Positions 29,494 through 40,515 of a stretch of DNA of 64,000 bases are shown piece by piece. Source of the stretch: Salinarimonas ramus (GTDB taxonomy: Bacteria > Pseudomonadota > Alphaproteobacteria > Rhizobiales > Beijerinckiaceae); contig NZ_BMMF01000006.1 in NCBI RefSeq assembly GCF_014645695.1, positions 240,225-304,224 of the forward strand, written 5' to 3'. The position numbers and the translations under genes were made by a program. The notes below the pieces were generated by a model. It had not been told where the DNA came from, did no database searches, and worked only from the letters and a program-made list of their open reading frames with translations. Within the stretch, counting starts at the first letter, position 1. Each line of letters begins with the position of its first letter.

Positions 29494-30969
29494 ATGAGAG
29501 ACGCCATCCGGTTCACCAGGAACGGGACCATCCGCGAGATCCGCGACGCGCATCCGCGCGCGACGCTGCTCGACTGGCTGCGGCTCGAGGAACGGGCGAC
29601 CGGCACGAAGGAGGGGTGCGCCGAGGGCGATTGCGGGGCGTGCACCGTGGCGCTCGGGCGGCTCATCGAGGGGCGGGTCGTCTACGAGCCCGTGAATGCC
29701 TGCATCGTCCTCCTCGGCCAATGCGACGGGGCGGACGTCGTGAGCGTGGAGGACATCGCCGCCGACGGGGCGCTGCACCCCGTCCAGGAGGCGATGGTGG
29801 CCCATCACGGCTCGCAATGCGGCTTCTGCACGCCGGGCATCGTGATGAGCCTGTTCACGCTCTACGAGGAGGGCGCGCGCCCGGTGGAGCGCGCGACGGT
29901 GAACGACGCGCTGGCGGGCAACCTGTGCCGCTGCACGGGCTATCGCCCCATCGTCGACGCCGCGCTCGACGCCTGCGCCGCGCCGAGGGACCGGCGCTTC
30001 GAGGCGCATCGGGAGGCCACGGCGCGGGCGCTCGCCGAGATCGCGGCGGCCGGCGAGGACCTCTTCGTGGGCGACGAGACGCGCTTCTTCGCGGCACCCG
30101 CCTCCGAGGAGAGCCTGTGCGCGCTCCTCGCGCGCCATCCCGACGCGACGATCCTCGCGGGTGCGACCGACGTCGGCCTGTGGATCACCAAGGCGCTCAT
30201 GGAGATCGAGAAGATCGTCTGGCTCGGGCGCATCGAAGCCTTGCGCGAGACGCACGCGACCCCCGAGACGCTGACGCTCGGGGCCATGGTCTCGCATGCG
30301 GCGGCCCACGAGGCGCTCGCCGCGATCGATCCGGACCTCGGCGAGCTGATGCGCCGCTTCGGTTCGGCGCAGGTGCGCGCGTCCGGGACCGTCGGCGGCA
30401 ACATCGCAAACGGCTCGCCCATCGGCGACCTCCCGCCGGCGCTGATCGCGCTGGGCGCGACGCTGCATCTCGCGGGCGCGAAGGGCACGCGCACGCTGCC
30501 GCTGGAGGATTTCTTCATCGCCTATCGCAGGCAGGACCGCGAGCCGGGCGAGTACGTCCGGGCGGTGGACATCGACAAGCTGCGCAAGCATGACGTCTTT
30601 CGCTGCTACAAGGTGACGAAGCGCTTCGACGAGGACATCTCGGCGGTGATGGGCGCCTTCCGCCTGCGGCTCGACGGCCGGCGTATCGCCTCAGCCCGCG
30701 TCGCCTTTGGCGGCATGGCGGCGACGCCCAAGCGCGCGCCGCTGACGGAGGCGGCGCTCGTGGGGCTCGACCTCGACGACGAGCTCGCCTGGGCGCCGGC
30801 GCTCGACGCGCTGGCGCGGGACTACCGCCCGATGTCCGACCACCGCGCCTCGTCCGAATACCGGGCGCTCGTGGCCCGAAACCTGCTCTTCAAGGCGCTG
30901 GCCGAGATCGCCGGCGCGGAGGGCACCCGCATCGCGCCCCGCATCGGCGGCCTCGCCGCCGCCGAGTGA
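29494..30969 (+). CDS. xdhA: xanthine dehydrogenase small subunit (FeS/FAD)
   Basis: This 491-residue subunit carries two [2Fe-2S] clusters and FAD. The plant-type cluster uses Cys42, 47, 50 and 70 (GCAEGDCGAC, then NAC). The second cluster uses Cys109, 112, 145 and 147 (CGFC and CRC). The FAD-binding domain with ILAGATDVGLW follows at about 220-230, and a CO-dehydrogenase-flavoprotein C-terminal region closes it. Electrons pass from the molybdenum subunit to NAD+. It is the first gene of a four-gene operon for hypoxanthine/xanthine oxidation to urate. Confidence 0.96.
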   Translation: MRDAIRFTRNGTIREIRDAHPRATLLDWLRLEERATGTKEGCAEGDCGACTVALGRLIEGRVVYEPVNACIVLLGQCDGADVVSVEDIAADGALHPVQEAMVAHHGSQCGFCTPGIVMSLFTLYEEGARPVERATVNDALAGNLCRCTGYRPIVDAALDACAAPRDRRFEAHREATARALAEIAAAGEDLFVGDETRFFAAPASEESLCALLARHPDATILAGATDVGLWITKALMEIEKIVWLGRIEALRETHATPETLTLGAMVSHAAAHEALAAIDPDLGELMRRFGSAQVRASGTVGGNIANGSPIGDLPPALIALGATLHLAGAKGTRTLPLEDFFIAYRRQDREPGEYVRAVDIDKLRKHDVFRCYKVTKRFDEDISAVMGAFRLRLDGRRIASARVAFGGMAATPKRAPLTEAALVGLDLDDELAWAPALDALARDYRPMSDHRASSEYRALVARNLLFKALAEIAGAEGTRIAPRIGGLAAAE

Positions 30970-31007
30970 CTTGCGACAGCACGCGTCCCGCGAGAGAAAC
31001 GAGCCGC

Positions 31008-33383
31008 ATGAACATCCGCCACGAGTTCGACGACACGGGACCCGACGCCGAGCCGCTGCGCCACGTGCGCAAGCCGTTGCCGCACGATTCGGCACGCCGC
31101 CACGTAATGGGCGCCGCCGACTACATCGACGACGTCCGCGAGCCCGCGGGAACGCTCCACGTCGCCATCGGCATGGCGCCCAAGGCCCGCGGCGCGATCC
31201 GCTCGATCGACCTCACGGCGGTGCGCGCCCATCCGGGCGTCGTGCGCGTCCTCACGGCGGCCGACGTGCCGGGCAAGAACGACGTCTCGCCGGCGGCGGG
31301 GGACGACCCGATGTTCGCCGACACCCGCATAGGCTTCCACGGCCAGGCGCTGTTCGCGGTCCTCGCCGAGACCCGCGACGCGGCGCGCCGCGCGGCGAAG
31401 ACGGCGATCGTCGAGATCGAGGAAGAAGCGCCGAGCGTCAGCGTCGAGGACGCGCTCGAACGCGCCGAGACCGTGCTGCCCGATTACGGATTCGGCCGCG
31501 GCGAGGTCGCGCCCGCGCTCGACGGCGCGCCGCACCGGCTCCAGGGGAGCCTGCGCATCGGCGGGCAGGAGCATTTCTATCTCGAAGGCCAAGCGGCCCT
31601 CGCGACGCCCGGCGAGGAGGGCGACATCCACGTCCTCTCCTCGACGCAGCACCCCACCGAGGTGCAGCACGTGATCGCCCGCGTGCTCGGCATCCCCGAC
31701 GCCTACGTCACCTGCGAGGTGCGCCGCATGGGCGGCGGCTTCGGCGGCAAGGAGAGCCAGGCCACGCAATGGGCGGCCATCGCCGCGCTCGGCGCGCATC
31801 TGACGAAGCGCCCCTGCAAGGTGCGGCTCGATCGCGACGACGATTTCGTGCTCACCGGCAAGCGTCACGATTTCCGTAGCGACTGGCGCGTCGGCTTCGA
31901 CGACGAGGGCGTGATCGCGGGCTTCGCGGTGACGCACAATGCCCGCTGCGGCTATTCGGCGGACCTGTCCCAGGGCGTCGTCGACCGCACGATGTTCCAC
32001 TCGGACAATTCATACTTCTTCCCGGCGGTGCGCATCGACACGCGTCGGCTCCTCACCAACACCGTCTCGAACACGGCCTTTCGCGGCTTCGGCGGCCCGC
32101 AGGGCATGCTGATGATCGAGCACGTGATGGATCGCATCGCCTGGGCGACGGGCCGCGACCCGCTCGACGTGCGCTACGCCAACCTCTATCGCCCCGGCGC
32201 CGACGTGACGCCCTACGGCCAGACGGTGGAGGAGACCGACACGCTGCGCGCCGTCGTCGAGACGCTGGAGCGCACGAGCGAATACCGCACGCGCCGCGCC
32301 GCCATCGCCGCCTTCAACGACCGCTCGAAGATCCTCAAGAAGGGGATCGCGCTCACGCCGGTGAAGTTCGGCATCTCGTTCACGCTCATGCACCTGAACC
32401 AGGCGGGCGCGCTGGTGCACGTCTACCAGGACGGCTCGGTCCACCTGAACCACGGCGGCACCGAGATGGGCCAGGGGCTCTATCAGAAGATCGCCCAGGT
32501 GGTGGCGGAGGAGTTCGGCATCGCCATCGAGCGCGTGCGCATCACCGCGACCTCGACGGGCAAGGTGCCCAACACCGCGCCGACAGCGGCCTCCTCGGGC
32601 ACGGACCTCAACGGCATGGCCGCGAAGATCGCCGCGGGCGCGATCAAGGCGCGCATGGCGGCGCGGGCGGCTGAGCGCTTCGGCATTCCGCAGGAGGAAG
32701 TGACCTTCCGCGACGACCGCGTCTTCGCCGGCAACGAGAGCCTCACCTTCGCCGAGCTCGCCCGCGACTGCGTCATGCACCGGGTGCACCTGTCGGAAGC
32801 GGGCTTCTACCGCACGCCGACCATCTCCTGGGACCGGGCGAACGCCAAGGGGCGGCCGTTCCTCTATTTCGCCTACGGCGCGGCGTGCTCCGAGGTGATC
32901 GTCGACACGCTCACGGGCGAATACAAGGTCACGCGCGTGGACATCCTCCACGACGTCGGGCGCTCCATCAATCCGGCCATCGACATCGGCCAGATCGAGG
33001 GCGGCTTCGTGCAGGGCATGGGCTGGCTGACGACGGAGGAGCTCGTCTACGACGAGACGAGCGGGCGGCTGCGCACCCACGCGCCCTCCACCTACAAGAT
33101 CCCGGTCGCCTCCGACGTGCCGGAGGACCTGCGCGTCGCGCTCTTCCCCAACACCAATCGCATGGAGACGATCTACCGCTCGAAGGCGGTGGGCGAGCCG
33201 CCGGTGATGCTGGCGAACAGCGTCTTCTGCGCGCTCGCCGACGCGGTCCACGCGCTCGATCCGGCACGACCCGTGCCGCTCGACGCGCCGGCGACGCCGG
33301 AGGCGGTGCTGCGCGCCTGCGAGGCGCTGCGGGGCAACCCGCTCCCCGGGAGCGCGCCCGGCGGCGGGGGCCGCGTGGCGTGA
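31008..33383 (+). CDS. xdhB: xanthine dehydrogenase molybdopterin-binding subunit
   Basis: This 791-residue catalytic subunit has the N-terminal aldehyde oxidase/xanthine dehydrogenase hammerhead domain (about 30-150). The molybdopterin-binding domain follows, with RRMGGGFGGKE, NTAFRGFGGPQG and the GTEMGQGLYQK cofactor loop. The catalytic Glu lies in SKAVGEPPVML near the C terminus. The start is the ATG at 31008, 38 bases after xdhA. It overlaps the next gene, xdhC, by four bases (GTGA). Confidence 0.96.
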   Translation: MNIRHEFDDTGPDAEPLRHVRKPLPHDSARRHVMGAADYIDDVREPAGTLHVAIGMAPKARGAIRSIDLTAVRAHPGVVRVLTAADVPGKNDVSPAAGDDPMFADTRIGFHGQALFAVLAETRDAARRAAKTAIVEIEEEAPSVSVEDALERAETVLPDYGFGRGEVAPALDGAPHRLQGSLRIGGQEHFYLEGQAALATPGEEGDIHVLSSTQHPTEVQHVIARVLGIPDAYVTCEVRRMGGGFGGKESQATQWAAIAALGAHLTKRPCKVRLDRDDDFVLTGKRHDFRSDWRVGFDDEGVIAGFAVTHNARCGYSADLSQGVVDRTMFHSDNSYFFPAVRIDTRRLLTNTVSNTAFRGFGGPQGMLMIEHVMDRIAWATGRDPLDVRYANLYRPGADVTPYGQTVEETDTLRAVVETLERTSEYRTRRAAIAAFNDRSKILKKGIALTPVKFGISFTLMHLNQAGALVHVYQDGSVHLNHGGTEMGQGLYQKIAQVVAEEFGIAIERVRITATSTGKVPNTAPTAASSGTDLNGMAAKIAAGAIKARMAARAAERFGIPQEEVTFRDDRVFAGNESLTFAELARDCVMHRVHLSEAGFYRTPTISWDRANAKGRPFLYFAYGAACSEVIVDTLTGEYKVTRVDILHDVGRSINPAIDIGQIEGGFVQGMGWLTTEELVYDETSGRLRTHAPSTYKIPVASDVPEDLRVALFPNTNRMETIYRSKAVGEPPVMLANSVFCALADAVHALDPARPVPLDAPATPEAVLRACEALRGNPLPGSAPGGGGRVA

Positions 33384-34435
33384 CCTCGGCCTACGTCCGG
33401 CTCGCCGATCTCGTGCAGGCCCATGGCGCGGCGGCGCTCGTGCGCGTCGCCGACGTGCGCGGATCCGCCCCGCGCGAGGTCGGCGCGGCGATGGCGGTAC
33501 GCGCGGACGGCGCCTTCCTCGGCACGATCGGCGGCGGCGAGCTCGAATGGCGGGCGCTCGCCGCCGCCCGCGCGGCTCTGGCCGAGGGACGCGGGCCGAT
33601 GCGGCGCCTCGACATGGCGCTGGGGCCAAATCTCGGCCAATGCTGCGGCGGGCGCGCGATCGTGACGGTGGAGACCTTCGACGCGCGCGATCTCGAGCAG
33701 CTGAGGGCGATGGCGCAGGCGGCGGCCGAGGGGCGTCCGCTGACGGCCCGGCTCGACGAGGACGGACGTGTGGCGCGGGCGCGGATAGCTCCCCGCAGGG
33801 GAGCTGGGCCGAGCGCAGCGAGGACCGGAGGGGGCGAGACCGACGAGCCTTCGCCCCCACCCGTCGGCTCTTCGAGCCGCCGACCTCCCCTACGGGGAGG
33901 TGTCGAGCCCGGCGAGACCTGGATCGAGGACACCGGACCGCGGGCGACGCCGCTCCTTCTCTTCGGCGCGGGCCATGTCGGGCGGGCGCTCGTGCTGGCG
34001 CTGGCGCCCTTGCCCTTCGCGATCCGCTGGATCGACACCCGCGCCGACGCGTTCCCCGCTCACGTGCCGGCGAACGCGAAGCCGGTCCACACCGACGAGC
34101 CGGGCCTCGAGATCGCGCGCGCCGCGCCCGGCACGTTCGTGCTGGTGATGACCCATTCCCACCCCCTCGACCTCGCGCTGACCGCGCAGGCGCTCGGGCG
34201 GGCGGATCTGCCCCATGTCGGGCTCATCGGCTCGGCGACGAAGCGCGCGCGCTTCGAGAAGCGGTTTCGCGAGATCGGCCTGCCGGAGGCGCGCATCGCC
34301 GCGCTCGCCTGCCCCATCGGCGTGCCCGGCATCGCCGGCAAGGACCCCGCCATCATCGCCGCCGCGACGGCGGCCGCGCTCCTCCAGGCGCGGGAGCAGG
34401 CGCTCCCGGCCGCATCGACGGAAGGCCCCGCATGA
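33380..34435 (+). CDS. xdhC: xanthine dehydrogenase accessory protein XdhC, with an in-frame insert
   Basis: This 351-residue XdhC inserts sulfurated molybdenum cofactor into XdhB. It has the N-terminal VRGSAPREVGAAM motif with GTIGGGELEW and the CCGG motif in GQCCGGRA. The C-terminal XdhC Rossmann domain has FGAGHVGRAL, MTHSHPLDL and GLIGSATKRARFEKR. The GTG start at 33380 overlaps the xdhB stop. Residues about 136-174 are a Pro/Ser/Arg/Gly-rich insert encoded by the palindromic element at 33787-33901; the frame stays open through it and the conserved domains lie on either side. Confidence 0.95.
   Translation: MTSAYVRLADLVQAHGAAALVRVADVRGSAPREVGAAMAVRADGAFLGTIGGGELEWRALAAARAALAEGRGPMRRLDMALGPNLGQCCGGRAIVTVETFDARDLEQLRAMAQAAAEGRPLTARLDEDGRVARARIAPRRGAGPSAARTGGGETDEPSPPPVGSSSRRPPLRGGVEPGETWIEDTGPRATPLLLFGAGHVGRALVLALAPLPFAIRWIDTRADAFPAHVPANAKPVHTDEPGLEIARAAPGTFVLVMTHSHPLDLALTAQALGRADLPHVGLIGSATKRARFEKRFREIGLPEARIAALACPIGVPGIAGKDPAIIAAATAAALLQAREQALPAASTEGPA
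33787..33901. repeat. palindromic repeat element inside xdhC
   Basis: This 115-base element has perfect palindromes at both ends, AGCTCCCC-gca-GGGGAGCT (33787-33805) and ACCTCCCC-tac-GGGGAGGT (33883-33901). It contains an internal stem GGGGGCGA/TCGCCCCC (33830-33837 with 33851-33858) and a GGCTC/GAGCC hairpin. The ends resemble each other and look like the CTCCCC-type palindromic repeats scattered between genes in alphaproteobacteria. Here it sits inside coding sequence and is translated as a linker. Only one copy is seen in the window. Confidence 0.75.
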
Positions 34436-34914
34436 CGACCACGGACGACGACCGCCGCCATCTCGCCCGCGCCGTTGCGCTCTCGCGCGAGCACATGGAG
34501 CGCGGGGAGGGCGGCCCGTTCGGCGCCGTAATCGTGCGCGACGGCGCGGTGCTGGCGGAAGGCTGGAACGAGGTGACGTCCTCCAACGACCCGACGGCGC
34601 ATGCCGAGGTGAGCGCCATCCGGCGTGCCTGCAGGGCCGTGGGCGATTTCAGCCTGCGCGGGGCGACGCTCTACACGAGCTGCGAGCCCTGCCCGATGTG
34701 CCTCGCCTCCGCCTTCTGGGCGCGGGTCGACCGGATCGTCTACGCCAACACCCGCACGGAGGCCGCCGCCATCGGCTTCGACGACGCCTTCATCTACGAC
34801 GAGATCCCCAAGGATCCCGCCGCGCGCGCCCTGCCGGCGGAGCACCTGCCGCTCGAGGAGGCGCGTGCCGTGTTCCGGGCCTGGATGGAGAAGGCCGACA
34901 AGGTCGCCTATTGA
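34432..34914 (+). CDS. guanine deaminase / nucleoside deaminase of the CDA fold
   Basis: This 160-residue zinc deaminase has His57 and Glu59 in TAHAEV and the PCxxC pair, Cys87 and Cys90. The pattern matches the GuaD type that converts guanine to xanthine, the substrate of the xanthine dehydrogenase encoded just upstream. The ATG at 34432 overlaps the xdhC stop as ATGA. It is the last gene of the operon and is convergent with the hydrolase gene, 12 bases away. tRNA adenosine deaminase is the main alternative, but the xdh context favours guanine. Confidence 0.9.
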   Translation: MTTTDDDRRHLARAVALSREHMERGEGGPFGAVIVRDGAVLAEGWNEVTSSNDPTAHAEVSAIRRACRAVGDFSLRGATLYTSCEPCPMCLASAFWARVDRIVYANTRTEAAAIGFDDAFIYDEIPKDPAARALPAEHLPLEEARAVFRAWMEKADKVAY

Positions 34915-34926
34915 GGCCCCCGCGCC

Positions 34927-35631
34927 TCAGGCGGCGAGCCAGGTCCGCAGGGCCGCGTTCACGGCGTCCGGAGCCTCCAGCGTCGGCAGGTGGCCTGCGC
35001 CGGGGACGATCTCGAGGACGGAGCCGGCGACGAGCTCGTGCATGAGCGTGTGGCGCTTGACCGGGCAGAGCCGGTCGTCCTCGCCGCACAGGACGAGGGT
35101 GGGGCCGCGATAGCCGCGCAGCGTCTCCTCCTGGCCGGCGCGCGAGGCGAGCGCGCGGGACTGGCGCACGAAGGCCTCGGGCCCGAGATCGATCGCCATC
35201 TCGAGCATCAGCGCGCGGATGTCGTCGCGCGCGCTCTCGCGATGCAGGAGGAGCGGGTGCAGGTCGCGCCGCAGCACCTCCGCGAGGCCCCCCGCCTCGA
35301 CCTCGGCGATCTGCGTCTCGCGCATGGCCCGCACGCCCTCGGAATCCGCGCGCGGGTCCGTGTCGAGGAGCGCGAGCCGGCTCACGCGCTCGGGCGCGAG
35401 CCGCACCGTCTCCATGGCGACGATGCCGCCCATCGAGAGGCCGCAGAGCGCGATACGCGGCGGCGCTTCCGCCAGGACGCTCTCGGCGAGCGCCGTGATC
35501 GTGTCCGCCCGCGAGACCGTCGGCACGTGGATCGTGCGTCCCGCGGAGAGCGCCGCGATCTGCGGCAGGAAGAGCCGCGCGTCGCAGGCGAGGCCCGGCA
35601 GGAGGACGAGAGGATCGGGCTCGCGCGACAT
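34927..35631 (-). CDS. alpha/beta fold hydrolase
   Basis: This 234-residue hydrolase has the oxyanion motif LLPGLACD, the nucleophile elbow GLSMGG, an Asp in LCGEDDRLCP and a His in GAGHLPTLEAP, so a full Ser-Asp-His triad is present. Such 3-oxoadipate-enol-lactonase-like proteins cleave esters or lactones; the substrate is unknown. The ATG at 35629-35631 is five bases after the trxB stop, so the gene is probably translated from the trxB transcript. Confidence 0.85.
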   Translation of the reverse strand: MSREPDPLVLLPGLACDARLFLPQIAALSAGRTIHVPTVSRADTITALAESVLAEAPPRIALCGLSMGGIVAMETVRLAPERVSRLALLDTDPRADSEGVRAMRETQIAEVEAGGLAEVLRRDLHPLLLHRESARDDIRALMLEMAIDLGPEAFVRQSRALASRAGQEETLRGYRGPTLVLCGEDDRLCPVKRHTLMHELVAGSVLEIVPGAGHLPTLEAPDAVNAALRTWLAA

Positions 35632-35636
35632 GGAGC

Positions 35637-37719
<2,083 letters not shown>

Positions 37720-37832
37720 GTCGCTCGCCGGCACGGGGGACAACGCCTCGCCTTCGTGCCCGCGCCGCTTGTGATCGGCCGGCGGGCGGTCTACCTACGT
37801 CGTGGCGCAACGGCCAGCGGAGCTCTTCTTAC

Positions 37833-38318
37833 GTGCGCGGACGCCTCGATTCCATAGATCTCGCGATCCTGCGCGAATTGCAGGCGGACGGCAGCATCAC
37901 CAACGTGGAGCTCGCCCGCCGCGTCGGCCTCTCCGCGCCGCCTTGCCTGCGCCGCGTGCGTGCGCTGGAGGAGGCGGGCGTCATCCGCGGCTATCGCGCG
38001 CTCGTCGACCCCAAGCCGCTGGGCATCGAGGTCGTGTGCTTCGCCATGGTGCAACTGCAGAGCCAGAAGCAGACCGACCTCGCCGCCTTCCAGGCGCACG
38101 TGAAGGACTGGCCGTCCGTGCGCGAATGCTGGACGCTCTCGGGCGACATCGATTTCATCCTGAAATGCGTCGCGCCGAACCTCTCGGCCTTCCAGGCCTT
38201 CGTCGGCGCGCTGACCGAGCTGCCGAACGTGCGCAACGTGCGCACCGCGCTCACCCTCGACCAGGTCAAGGACGAGCCGCTCGTGCCCATCGACCAGATC
38301 GACGCCGCGGACGCCTGA
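37833..38318 (+). CDS. Lrp/AsnC family transcriptional regulator
   Basis: This 161-residue regulator has an N-terminal winged HTH (DLAILRELQADGSITNVELARRVGLS, about residues 9-34) and a C-terminal RAM effector domain. It binds DNA as a dimer or octamer and usually responds to an amino acid. It starts at a GTG with GGAG upstream. It is divergent from the ELM1-trxB unit, 113 bases away, and could control it. The effector is unknown. Confidence 0.92.
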   Translation: MRGRLDSIDLAILRELQADGSITNVELARRVGLSAPPCLRRVRALEEAGVIRGYRALVDPKPLGIEVVCFAMVQLQSQKQTDLAAFQAHVKDWPSVRECWTLSGDIDFILKCVAPNLSAFQAFVGALTELPNVRNVRTALTLDQVKDEPLVPIDQIDAADA

Positions 38319-38366
38319 GCGATCGCGTTCGCGCGCGCATGTCGTGATCTTCCGATCGAGAGAGCG

Positions 38367-38402
38367 GTCGTCCCGGCAGGCGCGGCGCGCATCCGGGACG
38401 AC
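38367..38402. terminator. hairpin between convergent genes
   Basis: GTCGTCCCGG (38367-38376) and CCGGGACGAC (38393-38402) form a perfect 10-bp stem with a 16-base loop. It sits in the 125-base gap where the Lrp gene and infC converge, so it may end transcription from both sides. There is no T tract, so it could act with Rho or be a palindromic repeat. Confidence 0.45.
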
Positions 38403-38443
38403 GGCTCGGGGAGGCGCCTTCGCCTCGTCCTCGCGACCCCGCG

Positions 38444-38986
38444 TCAGCGCGGGGCGAGGATCATGATCATCTGCCGGCCTTCCAGCTGCGGCTCGACCTC
38501 GACCTTGGCGAATTCCTGCGTCTCGGCCTTGACGCGCTCGAGCAGCCTGAGACCGAGATCCTGGTGCGCCATCTCGCGGCCGCGGAAGCGCAGCGTGATC
38601 TTGACCTTGTCGCCTTCCTCGAAGAAGCGGCGGACGTTCTTCATCTTCGTCTCGTAATCGTGCTTGTCGATCGCGGGACGGAGCTTCACTTCCTTGACCT
38701 CGACGGTCTTCTGCTTCTTGCGCGCCTCGGAGGCCTTCTTCTGCTGGTCGAAGCGGAACTTGCCGTAATCGAGCAGCTTGCAGACCGGCGGCTCCGAGTT
38801 CGGGGCGATCTCGACGAGATCGAGCCCGGCCTCCTCCGCGACGCGCAGCGCGTCGAAGAAGGCTAGGACGCCGCGATTCTGCCCCTCTTGATCGATGAGC
38901 TGAACCTCGCGGACGCCGCGAATGTCACGGTTGGCGCGCGGGCCCTCCTTTTGGGGCACCGGCATGGCTCTCATAGGTCGGCGAAT
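38444..38986 (-). CDS. infC: translation initiation factor IF-3, ATT start
   Basis: This 180-residue IF-3 prevents premature subunit joining and checks start-codon choice. The N-terminal domain begins [11 protein letters not shown] and has [11 protein letters not shown]; the C-terminal domain has [17 protein letters not shown]. The likely start is ATT at 38984-38986, reading I-R-R-P-M-R-A-M, with GAGGAGA eight bases upstream. The ATG at 38974 lacks such a site. A rare AUU start is known in many infC genes and lets IF-3 repress its own synthesis. No rpmI or rplT follows; a convergent Lrp gene does. Confidence 0.93.
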   Translation of the reverse strand: MRRPMRAMPVPQKEGPRANRDIRGVREVQLIDQEGQNRGVLAFFDALRVAEEAGLDLVEIAPNSEPPVCKLLDYGKFRFDQQKKASEARKKQKTVEVKEVKLRPAIDKHDYETKMKNVRRFFEEGDKVKITLRFRGREMAHQDLGLRLLERVKAETQEFAKVEVEPQLEGRQMIMILAPR

Positions 38987-39061
38987 GGCTTATGTCTCCT
39001 CGTTTACGGCATGCGCGCGATGACCGCGTCGCCTAGGCGGCGACCGGTTGCGGGGCGCGGA

Positions 39062-39115
39062 CGCCCGATATCACGTGAACATCCACGTGATCGAGCATGT
39101 TTGCGCAATCGGGCG
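39062..39115 (-). promoter_or_regulatory. structured leader upstream of infC
   Basis: Two nested perfect inverted repeats occur here. The inner is ATCACGTG (39070-39077) with CACGTGAT (39084-39091); the outer is CGCCCGAT (39062-39069) with ATCGGGCG (39108-39115). The 5' arms are adjacent, and a 16-base bulge separates the 3' arms. It lies between the glycosyltransferase stop and the infC start, so it may be the end of one transcript or a leader of infC. There is no T run for an intrinsic terminator. Confidence 0.45.
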
Positions 39116-39120
39116 ATAAG

Positions 39121-40332
39121 TCAAGGTGCACGCGCGCCCGACAGCAGCGTGGCGTAGACGTCGAGCGTGTCCGCGACCATGCGATCGAGCGAGAAATGGC
39201 GCTCCACGTGCAGGCGCGCGCGCAGCGCCATCGCCTCGCGTGCGCTGGCGCCGAGCGTCAGCGCCTCGGCGATGGCGTCGGCGAGCCCGTCGACGTCGCC
39301 GGCGGGGACGCGCCAGCCGGTGCGCTGGGCGGGCTCGACCTGCGGCGGCGCGAGCACGGTCTCGGGCACGGCTCCGAGATCGGACACGACGACCGGCGTG
39401 CCCATGGCCTGCGCCTCCACCGCCGAGCGCCCGAAGGCCTCGGGCTCGGTGGACGGCACGGTGACGACCGAGGCCCCGAGGAAGGCGGCCGGCATGTCCG
39501 TGCAATGGCCTACGCGGTGGACGATCCCCTCGAGCCCGCGCGCGGCGATCATGCCGTCGATCTCGCGCACGTAGCCCTCGCGCCCCTGCGGATCGCCGGC
39601 GAGCACGAAGACGACGTCGCTGAGCCCCCAGCTCTTGAGCCGCGCGGCCGCCTCGACGAGGACCGCCTGGCCCTTCCAACTGGTGAGCCGGGCGGCGAGG
39701 AGCACGACGCGCTGATGCGGAGCCACGCCCCATTCGGCCCGCAAGGCCTCGATGCGCTCGGGCGCCACGGCCGAGGGCGCGTAGGCGGAGAGGTCGGTGC
39801 CACGATGGATGACGCGCAGCCGGTTCTCGCTCTCGGGATAGAGGCCCGCGATCAGCCCCGCCGTGTAGTGCGAGTTGGCGATGACGATGTCGCCGCGCGC
39901 CATGATGCGGTTGTAGCGATGCTTGAGCCCCGTCTTCGCCTGGTAGGAGCCGTGATAGGTCGTCACGAAAGGCAGCGAGAGCGCTCGCGCCGCGCCTAAA
40001 GCCGACCAGGCCGGTGCCCGCGAGCGGGCGTGGACCAGGGCGACGCCCTCGTCGAGGCACAGCCGCGCGAGCCGGCGCACGTTGCGCAGCATGGAGAGCG
40101 GGTTCTTCGTCGCCGCGGGGAAGGGCACCCAGATGCCGCCCTTGGCCTGCAATTCGCCGACCAGCCGCCCACCCTCCGTGGCGACGAGGGCGCGCGCGCC
40201 GATATTCGCGAGCCCCGCCGCGACGTCGACCGCCGTGCGCTCGGCGCCGCCGGCCTCGAGCTCGGGGATGACCTGCAGGATCGTGCGTCCGGTCAGGGGA
40301 TGGGCTGCGGGGTCGAGGCGAGCGTTCTGCAT
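39121..40332 (-). CDS. glycosyltransferase family 4 protein
   Basis: This 403-residue GT-B glycosyltransferase has the N-terminal GGAERT motif, an acceptor-side HARSRAPAWSA segment, and the C-terminal donor-binding EPEAFGRSAVEAQAMGTPVV motif with the conserved E(x)7E spacing. It acts at the cytosolic face of the membrane, transferring an activated sugar to a lipid or saccharide acceptor. No polysaccharide cluster surrounds it, so the product is unknown. The ATG at 40330-40332 is the likely start. Confidence 0.9.
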   Translation of the reverse strand: MQNARLDPAAHPLTGRTILQVIPELEAGGAERTAVDVAAGLANIGARALVATEGGRLVGELQAKGGIWVPFPAATKNPLSMLRNVRRLARLCLDEGVALVHARSRAPAWSALGAARALSLPFVTTYHGSYQAKTGLKHRYNRIMARGDIVIANSHYTAGLIAGLYPESENRLRVIHRGTDLSAYAPSAVAPERIEALRAEWGVAPHQRVVLLAARLTSWKGQAVLVEAAARLKSWGLSDVVFVLAGDPQGREGYVREIDGMIAARGLEGIVHRVGHCTDMPAAFLGASVVTVPSTEPEAFGRSAVEAQAMGTPVVVSDLGAVPETVLAPPQVEPAQRTGWRVPAGDVDGLADAIAEALTLGASAREAMALRARLHVERHFSLDRMVADTLDVYATLLSGARAP

Positions 40333-40515
40333 GAGCGTCACGGCGCGGCCCGCCGGCCTCGCGCGCCGCACGCCGGACGTGCTAGAGCACGAAGGGGGCG
40401 TCTTGTCGGCCGGGTCTGGCGCGGGGACATGGTCGGGGGCCTCGGGAAACGCGGCGCGGGACTGCGCGCATGGTTGAAAGTAACGCACCGAACAGCGTTG
40501 AGGTTTGGTAAAATC

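Noticed and set aside
30971..31879. open frame overlapping xdhB
   Set aside because: It is an Arg-rich shadow in another frame of a well-supported molybdopterin subunit.
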